This document shows positions 17,173-23,535 of a stretch of DNA of 64,000 bases, in pieces. Under the pieces are notes generated by a model. The model saw only the letters and a list, made by a program, of their open reading frames with translations, had not been told where the DNA came from and did no database searches. The stretch covers positions 1 through 64,000 of the forward strand of contig CAWESL010000015.1 of the NCBI GenBank assembly GCA_963811705.1. The letters are read 5' to 3'. Made by a program: the position numbers and the translations under genes. The DNA comes from DATJPR01 sp963811705 (GTDB taxonomy: Bacteria; Bacteroidota; Ignavibacteria; UBA10030; UBA6906). The number at the start of each line of letters is the position of its first letter. The stretch's first letter is position 1.

Positions 17173-17340
17173 GGTTGCCTAGGCAACCATGTTTTCGACC
17201 GACCAAAAACATGGCAGCCTAAGCAACCATCTTTTCCGGGGCAAAAACCTCATTTTGAGGCCGCCAACAAAGGAGAAAAAATAAGGCTGCCTAAGCAACC
17301 ATGTATTTGACCCACCAAAAACATGGCAGCCTAGGCAACC
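17173..17340. repeat. Array of four palindromes in two 40-base-spaced pairs
   Basis: Four 16-base units: GGTTGCCTAGGCAACC (perfect palindrome, 17173), GGCAGCCTAAGCAACC (17213), GGCTGCCTAAGCAACC (17285) and GGCAGCCTAGGCAACC (17325). Within each pair the starts are 40 bases apart. The 24-base linker is itself an inverted repeat (CCATGTTTT and AAAACATGG in the first pair, with a GACCGACC-like loop). The pairs are separated by a unique stretch containing GGAGAAAAA. The array fills most of the spacer between convergent GH94 and GIY-YIG genes. It could form cruciforms, act as a 3' element, or bind a dimeric protein. It is not a CRISPR: repeats are palindromic throughout and the linkers are not unique. 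Confidence 0.7.
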
Positions 17341-17385
17341 ATCTTTTTGACCGACCAGGCTCCCTCCGCCCCCTTTTTTTCAGCC

Positions 17386-17754
17386 CTACGCCTGGCGGAT
17401 CTTCTCATCTTTATTGTATCCCCGCTCGCCGAACGGCTGCAGCTTTTCGATCCAGATCTGCTCGAGGAGCGTGAGTTCATCCTTGACATCGAAATTCGGG
17501 TCGTCGGTCTGTTTCACCTCTTCAAGAATTTCGAAGACGAAGTTGTCAGGGCCGTAACTGTTCCAGTCCTTCTGAAGCGCTTCGTTGCGATGGCTGCCGT
17601 TCGACAGCATGAACTTATGACTATTGAGCGGCCCCTCGAGATTCAGACTGCTGCCCAGAAGAATCTTTCCGTTGGCAGTGTTCTTTACCTGGAATACTCC
17701 TGCGGGTTTCCTGCGCTCTTTGTATTCTCGTTTGATGTCTTTGAACGATTTCAT
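17386..17754 (-). CDS. Single-domain GIY-YIG family protein
   Basis: A 122-residue protein with the GIY-YIG fold: AGVFQVKNTANGKILLGSS (residues about 18-36) is the GIY...YIG region with Val-Phe and Leu-Leu replacing the tyrosines. HKFMLSNGSHRNEALQKDW has the helix with the conserved basic residue, and LEQIWIEKLQPFG carries the catalytic-type Glu. ATG 17754 is preceded by AGGAG seven bases upstream; the ATG at 17760 is too close to it. It may nick or cleave DNA, but single-domain members of this kind have no assigned biological role that I can name. It is convergent with GH94 across the palindrome array and divergent from the second GH18 gene. Confidence 0.8.
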   Translation of the reverse strand: MKSFKDIKREYKERRKPAGVFQVKNTANGKILLGSSLNLEGPLNSHKFMLSNGSHRNEALQKDWNSYGPDNFVFEILEEVKQTDDPNFDVKDELTLLEQIWIEKLQPFGERGYNKDEKIRQA

Positions 17755-17808
17755 TTCCATTCTCCTGTGTGAGAAAATGTACGCTCCATGGATGGGAGAA
17801 ACAAGATC

Positions 17809-19185
17809 ATGGTGAGACATCGGTTTAAGCCCGACTGTCCAATCCGGCTTCTCGCGATCGCGATGTTCACGGCGATGGCTGCATTGCCGGCCGTCGCGCA
17901 GTACAACGTCATCGGCTACTATCCCACCTGGCTCAACGGAACGATTCCCGCCAGTCAGGTGCGATGGAGCGTTCTCACGCACATCAACCATGCGTTCGCC
18001 TGGCCGCTGGCCAATGCCACGATCACTTCGGACCAAATCCCGGTCGATACCGCCATCATCAACACCGCGCACCGCGCAGGGAGGAAGATCCTGATTTCGT
18101 TGGGCGGGGCGGGGCAAAGCGGCGCGTTTGCCGGGATCGCTGCCGATTCAGCGATGAGGGCAGCCTTCGCGGCGAATCTCCTGACGTACGTCACCGTGCA
18201 TCACTACGACGGTGCCGATCTCGATTGGGAATCGCCTGTCTCTTCGGCAGACAGGGCGAATGAAGTCGCGCTTGTGCGGACGATTCGCACGACGTTCAAC
18301 ACCGTGAATACCCCGTTGCTCCTCACGATGGCGGTTGGCCCGACGGGATACTCCGGCCAATGGCACGACTTCACGTCGTTGATGCAATACGTCGACTGGT
18401 TCAATGCGATGACGTATGATTTCCACGGGAGCTGGTCCACCCACTCCGGGCACAATGCGCCGTTGTACGCGCCGTCGTCGGACTACGACGGGTCGGTGGA
18501 CCAGGGGATCTTCTATCTTCAGCGGACGCGCGGCATTTCGACGTCGCAACTGGTGCTCGGGCTTCCGTTCTACGGTCAGAAGTTCACCTCTTCGGCGCTG
18601 TATGGATCGAGCACTGGCGCGACGGCGATCCTCTATAGCGGCGTCGTCCCTCTTTTGTCGCAAGGGTGGAACAGAGTCTGGGACGCCGTCTCTCGCGTCC
18701 CGTATCTCACCGGGCCGTCGAATAACGGGATCGTTTCCTACGACGATTCCCTCTCGATCACCCTGAAATGCGAGTATGCAACGTCGCACGGTCTCGCGGG
18801 CGTGATGATCTGGGCGCTGGGGGAAGACATGATCGCGGGAAAACAGCCGCTGATGGATGCCGTGGAGAACGCCATGTCCGGAGCGACCGCCATCGCGACA
18901 CGGCAATCGGACATCGTACCGGTGACGGCGGCGTTGGAGCAGAACTATCCGAACCCGTTCAATCCGACAACAGTTATCAGCGGACAGTGGACAGCGGACA
19001 GTTGGGTGCGGCTCGTGATCTATGATGTTCTTGGAAGAGAAGTAGCTGTTCTCGCCAGAGGTCGTTATCCGGCTGGCAAATACGAATTCACATTTGATGG
19101 AAGGAACCTCTCGAGCGGTGTATATTTCTATCGCTTGATGGCAGGGAATTACTCGGCGGTGCGCAAAATGAGCTTAATAAAGTAA
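17809..19185 (+). CDS. GH18 chitinase with T9SS C-terminal sorting domain (second GH18)
   Basis: A 458-residue exported enzyme. ATG 17809 follows GGGAGA and gives a basic N-terminus plus hydrophobic signal peptide ending near residue 30. An ATG at 17788 would add seven residues. The GH18 barrel has KILISLGGAG near 93-101 and DGADLDWE at 134-141 (Glu141 donor, Asp139, Asp137). It is short and lacks an obvious chitin-binding insertion. Residues about 378-458 are a T9SS type A sorting domain: EQNYPNPFNPTTVI, IYDVLGREVAVLA, SSGVYFYRLMAG. Within it, SGQWTADS is encoded by three tandem GGACAGY heptamers replacing the usual QYSLPQAS-like segment at equal length. It should be secreted across the outer membrane or surface-anchored. 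Confidence 0.92.
   Translation: MVRHRFKPDCPIRLLAIAMFTAMAALPAVAQYNVIGYYPTWLNGTIPASQVRWSVLTHINHAFAWPLANATITSDQIPVDTAIINTAHRAGRKILISLGGAGQSGAFAGIAADSAMRAAFAANLLTYVTVHHYDGADLDWESPVSSADRANEVALVRTIRTTFNTVNTPLLLTMAVGPTGYSGQWHDFTSLMQYVDWFNAMTYDFHGSWSTHSGHNAPLYAPSSDYDGSVDQGIFYLQRTRGISTSQLVLGLPFYGQKFTSSALYGSSTGATAILYSGVVPLLSQGWNRVWDAVSRVPYLTGPSNNGIVSYDDSLSITLKCEYATSHGLAGVMIWALGEDMIAGKQPLMDAVENAMSGATAIATRQSDIVPVTAALEQNYPNPFNPTTVISGQWTADSWVRLVIYDVLGREVAVLARGRYPAGKYEFTFDGRNLSSGVYFYRLMAGNYSAVRKMSLIK
18975..19002. repeat. GGACAGY heptamers inside a T9SS sorting domain
   Basis: Three tandem heptamers (GGACAGT, GGACAGC, GGACAGT, at 18982-19002), preceded by TATCAGC. The same tract, identical across the heptamers, occurs at 50551-50571 in the same position of another sorting domain. 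An intergenic relative lies at 23331-23358. In this frame it encodes SGQWTADS. Confidence 0.8.
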
Positions 19186-19187
19186 AG

Positions 19188-19253
19188 TCGACAGCAGCCA
19201 CTAATCGACAATCAGTAATCTCTGTCGGCTGTCCGCTGAACGCTGTCTGCTGT
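19188..19253. repeat. Nine-unit heptamer tract before the orphan sorting-domain fragment
   Basis: From TCGACAG the sequence can be cut into seven-base units: TCGACAG, CAGCCAC, TAATCGA, CAATCAG, TAATCTC, TGTCGGC, TGTCCGC, TGAACGC, TGTCTGC. The later units are reverse complements of the GGACAGY class. It begins 3 bases after the stop codon of the second GH18 gene and runs to the first codon of the orphan sorting-domain remnant. Confidence 0.65.
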
Positions 19254-19256
19254 AAT

Positions 19257-19403
19257 GAAGTCGCTGTCTTGGCGAACGGTCGATATCCAGCAGGGAGATA
19301 CTCGTTTGCGTTCGACGGAGAGCAACTGGCAAGCGGCGTATACTTCTATCGCTTGACGGCCGGGACATATTCCGCGGTTCGCAACATGCTCTTAGTTCGT
19401 TGA
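19257..19403 (+). pseudogene. Orphan T9SS sorting-domain fragment
   Basis: Forty-eight codons plus stop read EVAVLANGRYPAGRYSF, then AFDGEQLASGVYFYRL, then TAGTYSAVRNMLLVR. This is the C-terminal half of a type A sorting domain with no start codon, ribosome site or passenger in front. It is nearly the same as the end of the large exported protein at 48547-50754 (EVAVLANGRFAAGRYSFAF and RRMLLVR), including the TTGACGG that follows the stop. It sits 71 bases after the sorting domain of the second GH18. A 66-base heptamer array lies where the middle of the domain would be. It is best read as a leftover of cassette exchange or of a deleted gene. Confidence 0.85.
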
Positions 19404-19427
19404 CGGCATTGCGCTTTTCTCCACTTA

Positions 19428-19451
19428 TCTCATAGTCTCGGAGTCTGCACA
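19428..19451. repeat. TCTCNNRG octamer tract
   Basis: Three eight-base units, TCTCATAG, TCTCGGAG and TCTGCACA. The same TCTCATAG unit is part of a five-unit octamer tract at 21038-21077. Both are intergenic. Confidence 0.45.
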
Positions 19452-19490
19452 GAGTTCCAACGTCCCTGAGCCCACTGAAGCCGTGACCTA

Positions 19491-19525
19491 AGAATTCTGA
19501 ATTCTTCGTTCTTAATTCTTAATTC
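19491..19525. repeat. TTAATTC/AGAATTC heptamer tract
   Basis: Five contiguous heptamers: AGAATTC, TGAATTC, TTCGTTC, TTAATTC, TTAATTC, followed by CTCC. The tract at 50782-50809 starts with the same two units and also ends in CTCC. Both lie 3' of the related sorting-domain sequences that end in NMLLVR/RMLLVR. Confidence 0.7.
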
Positions 19526-19744
19526 CTCCGGCCCCCCATCTCCCCCTCCCATTTTGGGCGGGCAATTTCTCAGCGATGAAGGAGATGATCCTGCTGAAGT
19601 CGCCGGCTCCATTCAAACTTGAACTTTTCCGGCCTTTCGCGTATCTTCTCAACACGATTTCAGAGGGGAAATAGTGAGAAAAGACCTCGCCCGCTCTTGC
19701 AACCCAAAATCTAAAATCTAAATTCAAAAATCTCAAATGTTCCT
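19526..19744. repeat. Polypyrimidine element and CNAAAAT heptamers upstream of the tRNA
   Basis: A C-rich block (CCCCCCATCTCCCCCTCCC-like, 19530-19552) is followed by about 150 bases with no gene that I can support. Five A-rich heptamers follow at 19704-19738 (CCAAAAT, CTAAAAT, CTAAATT, CAAAAAT, CTCAAAT), ending six bases before the tRNA. Any tRNA promoter must lie in or upstream of this repeat. Confidence 0.55.
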
Positions 19745-19818
19745 GCGGGGCTAGTTGATCGGTCCAACGCGAGCTTCCCAAGCTTGAAAGACGGGTTCGA
19801 CCCCCGTGCCCCGCTCCA
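19745..19818 (+). tRNA. tRNA-Gly (anticodon CCC)
   Basis: A complete cloverleaf with encoded CCA. The acceptor arms GCGGGGC and GCCCCGC pair perfectly. The D stem is GTTG/CAAC, the anticodon stem CGAGC/GCTTG has one G-U pair, and the loop is TTCCCAA (anticodon CCC). The T stem is ACGGG/CCCGT with loop TTCGACC; the variable region is four bases. The D loop (ATCGGTC) is unusual: position 15 is T and position 21 is C where a purine and A are expected, so function could be altered. It is followed at once by a strong terminator and then a chitinase start codon. Confidence 0.88.
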
Positions 19819-19821
19819 GAA

Positions 19822-19860
19822 CCAGCGACTTAGCGACGCCCGCTAGGTCGCTGGCGTTTT
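19822..19860 (+). terminator. Intrinsic terminator after tRNA-Gly, directly before a GH18 gene
   Basis: CCAGCGACTTAGC (19822-19834) pairs with GCTAGGTCGCTGG (19842-19854) over 13 positions with one G-T wobble, loop of seven bases, followed by CGTTTT. It begins three bases after the tRNA CCA end. Its T-tract ends only 15 bases before the next start codon (19876), so it also lies in the leader of that gene and may act as an attenuator. Confidence 0.85.
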
Positions 19861-19875
19861 GCACCAAGGGCTCTC

Positions 19876-21009
19876 ATGAAACACACTCTTGCACTTCTCA
19901 TGCTTGCCGCTGCATCGATCGGTCCGACCTCCCGCGGGCTGGCCTCCGACAAGCCTGATACCGGCTTCGTCGTGGCCGCCTATTGGTCGGGCCGCGATAC
20001 CGACGTCAATCGGTTTCCGATCGGCGAATTGACGCACATCAATTTCAGTTTCGTTCGCCTTCACGATGGCCGCGTGGGCCTCCGGGGGAGCAGGGACAGC
20101 AGCGCCCTTGCCCGGCTTGTATCGCTCAAGCAAAAGTATCCGGGATTGAAGGTGTCGGTTTCGTTGGGCGGGTGGGGAGGATGCGAAACGTGTTCGGATG
20201 TCTTCGCGAGCGATGCGGGCCGCGATGCCTTCGCGCTTTCCGTCAAGGCGCTGTTGGACCGCTTCGGCCTCGACGGCATCGACCTTGATTGGGAGTATCC
20301 CGCCATCGAGGGGTATCCGGGGCACCGGTACGCGCCGGAGGACCGGCACAATTTCACGCTTCTTGTTCAAAACCTTCGCCGAGTCCTCGGAGACAGTGCC
20401 GAGATCACGTTTGCCGCCGGCGCCTTTCCGGAGTACCTTGCGCAGGCGGTGGAATGGAGCGAAGTCATGCCCGTCGTTGACAGGGTCTATCTGATGACCT
20501 ACGATCTTGTCAACGGCTACAGCACGGTCACCGGCAATCATACACCGCTCTTTTCCACATCGTCGCAGATCGCCTCTGCCGACAATGCCGTGCGATACCT
20601 CGATTCGCTCGGCGTTCCGCGGCAGAAGATCGTTCTCGGGGCCGCATTCTACGCGCGGATCTGGGGTGATGTCGCGGATACCAATAACGGCCTCTACCAG
20701 AACGGCAGGTTCACCAACTTCGTGAGTTTCAAGGAGCTGGAATCATATTGGAAACGCCATCCCGGGTTTGAAGCATTCTGGGATTCGACCGCCTCCGCTC
20801 CCTATCGGTATAATCCCCGCGAGAAACTCTTCGCGACATTTGATGATCAACGCTCCGTGTCCCTCAAGACCCGCTACGCACTTGCGCACGGACTTGGCGG
20901 GATCATGTTCTGGGAGCTGAACGGCGATGCCCCGCGAGACGGTCTCCTTGATGCGATCGATTCCACTCGCAGAAGCGCGAGCACTGTTCCGCCGAAGAGT
21001 ACGAAGTAG
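19876..21009 (+). CDS. Secreted GH18 chitinase / chitinase-like enzyme (third GH18)
   Basis: A 377-residue enzyme with signal peptide (about residues 1-24). It has KVSVSLGGWGGCETC near 92-106 and DGIDLDWEYP at 133-142 with Glu140 as donor. The YLMTYDLVNGY and IMFWELNGD segments are typical of bacterial GH18 chitinases related to ChiA/ChiB-like family members. Two cysteines (CETC) next to the SLGGW motif may form a disulfide. The ATG has AAGGG six bases upstream, but a strong terminator hairpin occupies the space just before it and a tRNA precedes that. No room for a separate promoter downstream of the hairpin is visible. There is no sorting domain; the C-terminus ends in a short Ser/Lys tail. 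Confidence 0.9.
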   Translation: MKHTLALLMLAAASIGPTSRGLASDKPDTGFVVAAYWSGRDTDVNRFPIGELTHINFSFVRLHDGRVGLRGSRDSSALARLVSLKQKYPGLKVSVSLGGWGGCETCSDVFASDAGRDAFALSVKALLDRFGLDGIDLDWEYPAIEGYPGHRYAPEDRHNFTLLVQNLRRVLGDSAEITFAAGAFPEYLAQAVEWSEVMPVVDRVYLMTYDLVNGYSTVTGNHTPLFSTSSQIASADNAVRYLDSLGVPRQKIVLGAAFYARIWGDVADTNNGLYQNGRFTNFVSFKELESYWKRHPGFEAFWDSTASAPYRYNPREKLFATFDDQRSVSLKTRYALAHGLGGIMFWELNGDAPRDGLLDAIDSTRRSASTVPPKSTK

Positions 21010-21339
21010 GCGGAAAGCGATAGCTGTTGTTGCGACCTCTCGAAGTCTCACGGTCTCATAGTTTCCAGGTTCGAACTCAATAGTCACTTGTCAATTGACA
21101 ATCGACAAGTGACAATTGGTCTCCCCATCCCCCCCCCTTCCCATGTGCGGGGATAACGACCCGAAGTGCGGGAGAGTGGTGATCCAGCACATCGACGCTT
21201 GTCCGACCATTTCCATCCGCATGGAACGGCGAATGCGATCCTTTTTCCCACTCTTTTTGTTCTGATGATGGCACGGGACTTGACCATCAGGGGCTCGGCA
21301 TCAACAGTTCAATCATCTATTAAAGAGGGGATTAGCACG
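21010..21339. repeat. Repeat-filled spacer: octamers, heptamers and polypyrimidine block
   Basis: The 330 bases between the third GH18 and the next gene contain three repeat classes head to tail. First are five octamers at 21038-21077 (TCTCGAAG, TCTCACGG, TCTCATAG, TTTCCAGG, TTCGAACT). Then come five heptamers at 21083-21117 (GTCACTT, GTCAATT, GACAATC, GACAAGT, GACAATT), and a C-rich block at 21119-21144. The remaining 190 bases show no RNA gene or terminator that I can support and presumably carry the promoter of the next gene. Confidence 0.65.
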
Positions 21340-23328
21340 ATGAGGACATCCTACCGATTCATTCTGCTTGCGGTCGCGATGGGATTGGCAGTGGCGACGT
21401 ACGCCCAGCCTCCTGTCGTCATTCCGCCGACGCCGACCGGTGTTCAGGCGTCTTTTGAATTGCGGGGTTTGTATTCCTTCGTCCATGTGAAGTGGGACGC
21501 GCCGATGGGGGGATGGATGTTCCGCGTCTACCGGTCGATGGATGATACGACATCGTTTGCCCCGCTCACGGTGACCAACGCGCGGGCGTTTGACGATTAT
21601 CTTGTTACCCCGGGCCACACCTACTACTATTATGTCGTCTCGTTTGCGTTGATGGGTGGGGGAACCCTGGTCAGCCCGGCGAGCGAGATAGTGAAGATCA
21701 CCATCGGTCCGGGATCCGCGAGGCCGCACGGTGTCGTTGAAGGAACCGTGACCGACAGCGTCTCCGGAATGCCGTTGCCGTTTGTCCGGGTCTTCTTCTA
21801 TCGCTTCCTCCCGATGTCCATGCGCGCGAGCTTCCCGATTTTCCCGGTGCCGCCGGCAGTGTGGACGGATTCCCTGGGACACTATAAGGCGACCCTTGAT
21901 ACGGGCATGTATTTCATTCACGCCGTGCCGTGGCGCGCCAGTGATACCGCGATGCAGTACATCCCGGAATGGTACGACAATGCGCTGACGATCGACAAGG
22001 CAACAAGAGTCGATGTCGCAGACAGCGCAACTTTCACCGCGGACTTCGCTCTTGAGAGTGTCGCGCCGATCGTGAAAGTCCACCTGAGCGGAACAGTCCG
22101 TGATTCCGCGGGGAATCCACTGAATCACGCGACCGTGGTGGTCCTCCGCTCGATCCAGGACCTTCGCACCGACATCGCTTCGGGGAACATGCAGCCCGAT
22201 GACGCCGCCGGCATCGACATCGATGACTGCGGCTACATGCGCGGCGTGGTCTGGGTCGGCCAAACCGATACCCTCGGGAACTACCAGGCGACCGTCGTCG
22301 CCGGAAGGCCGTACATCGTAGCGGCGATCAAGAAGTTCTATCAGGTCCAGTTCTTCGACATGAAGAATTCTCCGAGCGAGGCGGACATCCTGACGCTCGA
22401 CGGCGACACGACAGGGATCGATTTCGCGCTGAACCTGATCCCCGTCATTAATAACAGCGTTGCCGGAATGGTGAAAGACTCGACGGGCATGGGCGTCCAA
22501 TCGCGCATCGTGCTGATCCCGTTGCGTCCGCAGCCTGCCGCATTGTCTGTGCGGTTCACAAATACCGATTCCACCGGCGCATACATCTTCGGCCATGTCC
22601 ACGGCGGAAAGTATATCGCGCTGGCGATACCGTACGACAATTTCGCCCCGGCGTTCTACAAAGCGGGCGCGTTTGGCGTCATCCACTGGAAGGATGCGGA
22701 TACGATCACGGTCGCCGGAACAGTGACCGGCATCGATATCGGTGTGGTCCCGGTGACGACGAACGGCGTTGTGACCGTCCACGGCCGACTCCTGACCAGC
22801 AATGCTGTTGCGCTGGAAGGGGCGAACGTGTTCCTGCTTGACGGTCAGGGTGCCATCGCCGGATACGGGATGTCCGATGGAAACGGCATGTTCAGCATCT
22901 CCATGGTCTCATCGGGAAGCTACACGCTCGTCGCCGACAAACAGGGATATACGTCGTCGTCGACCTCCGTCCCGGTGAGCGGCTCCACGTACAGCGTCCC
23001 CGTATCGGATGTCACGCTGAGCCCCGAATCGCCGACAAGCGTTTCGTTGCCGACAGGCACGCCGATGTCGTATCAGCTCGACCAGAACTATCCCAATCCG
23101 TTCAACCCGACGACGGTGATTCAGTACTCGCTGCCGCAGGCCTCGAACGTGACGTTGCGTGTGTTCAACATTCTCGGCCAGGAGGTGGCGACGCTGGTGA
23201 ATGCGGTTGAGCCGGCAGGGACGCACCGCGCGATCGTTGACGGGAAGGGTCTTGCTTCGGGCGTGTATATCTATCGTCTGCAGGCGGGAACGTTCACCGA
23301 CGTGAAGCGGATGGTGCTCTTAAAATAA
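21340..23328 (+). CDS. Surface protein with fibronectin-like and carboxypeptidase-regulatory-like domains and T9SS sorting domain
   Basis: A 662-residue exported protein. ATG 21340 follows AGAGGGG at nine bases and starts a clear signal peptide (to about residue 24). A fibronectin type III-like domain (HVKWDAPMGGWMFRVYRS and TYYYYVVSF) covers about residues 30-125. Several beta-rich modules with the look of carboxypeptidase-regulatory-like domains follow (GVVEGTVTDSVSGMPLPFV, HLSGTVRDSAGNPLNHATV, VHGRLLTSNAVALEGANVF). The last 80 residues are a standard T9SS type A domain (DQNYPNPFNPTTVIQYSLPQ and SGVYIYRLQAG). No enzymatic motif is visible. It may be a substrate-binding, adhesion or scaffold protein at the cell surface. 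It lies downstream of the chitinase genes. Confidence 0.8.
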   Translation: MRTSYRFILLAVAMGLAVATYAQPPVVIPPTPTGVQASFELRGLYSFVHVKWDAPMGGWMFRVYRSMDDTTSFAPLTVTNARAFDDYLVTPGHTYYYYVVSFALMGGGTLVSPASEIVKITIGPGSARPHGVVEGTVTDSVSGMPLPFVRVFFYRFLPMSMRASFPIFPVPPAVWTDSLGHYKATLDTGMYFIHAVPWRASDTAMQYIPEWYDNALTIDKATRVDVADSATFTADFALESVAPIVKVHLSGTVRDSAGNPLNHATVVVLRSIQDLRTDIASGNMQPDDAAGIDIDDCGYMRGVVWVGQTDTLGNYQATVVAGRPYIVAAIKKFYQVQFFDMKNSPSEADILTLDGDTTGIDFALNLIPVINNSVAGMVKDSTGMGVQSRIVLIPLRPQPAALSVRFTNTDSTGAYIFGHVHGGKYIALAIPYDNFAPAFYKAGAFGVIHWKDADTITVAGTVTGIDIGVVPVTTNGVVTVHGRLLTSNAVALEGANVFLLDGQGAIAGYGMSDGNGMFSISMVSSGSYTLVADKQGYTSSSTSVPVSGSTYSVPVSDVTLSPESPTSVSLPTGTPMSYQLDQNYPNPFNPTTVIQYSLPQASNVTLRVFNILGQEVATLVNAVEPAGTHRAIVDGKGLASGVYIYRLQAGTFTDVKRMVLLK

Positions 23329-23330
23329 GT

Positions 23331-23358
23331 GGACAGTGGACAGTGAACAGTAGACAGT
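23331..23358. repeat. GGACAGT-class heptamer tract 3' of a sorting domain
   Basis: Four contiguous heptamers: GGACAGT, GGACAGT, GAACAGT, AGACAGT. The tract starts two bases after a stop codon. It is the clearest intergenic relative of the tracts found inside the two sorting domains at 18982 and 50551. Confidence 0.75.
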
Positions 23359-23383
23359 GATTCTTCATTGCTGGTGGGAGACG

Positions 23384-23423
23384 CAAGGCGGGCGCCGTAA
23401 CAGGGCCCGCCTTGTTTCTTTTT
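23384..23423 (+). terminator. Intrinsic terminator after the surface-protein gene
   Basis: CAAGGCGGGC (23384-23393) pairs perfectly with GCCCGCCTTG (23405-23414) around an 11-base loop, followed by TTTCTTTTT. A polypyrimidine block (23424-23460) follows directly. Confidence 0.85.
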
Positions 23424-23535
23424 ATCTCCCCCTCTCCCTCTCCCCCCATCCCCCTCCGTCCTGCCCAAACGGGTGATGCCCTCGCCTTCTTGCATTCGTA
23501 CATTAGAGTCAATTCAATGCAAGGAGATGCAAATC

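Noticed and set aside
17173..17340. Possible CRISPR array
   Set aside because: Only four short palindromic units, unequal spacing between pairs, and linkers that are repeated inverted sequence instead of unique spacers; no cas genes.
19822..19860. T-box element between tRNA-Gly and the chitinase
   Set aside because: There is a terminator-like stem, but no specifier loop or T-box consensus, and the tRNA is encoded in the same orientation right before it, so plain termination is simpler.
23473..23535. Upstream extension of the HtrA-like protease as an export signal
   Set aside because: The open frame extends 21 codons upstream but the added residues are not hydrophobic, and the AAGGAG ribosome site fits the ATG at 23536.
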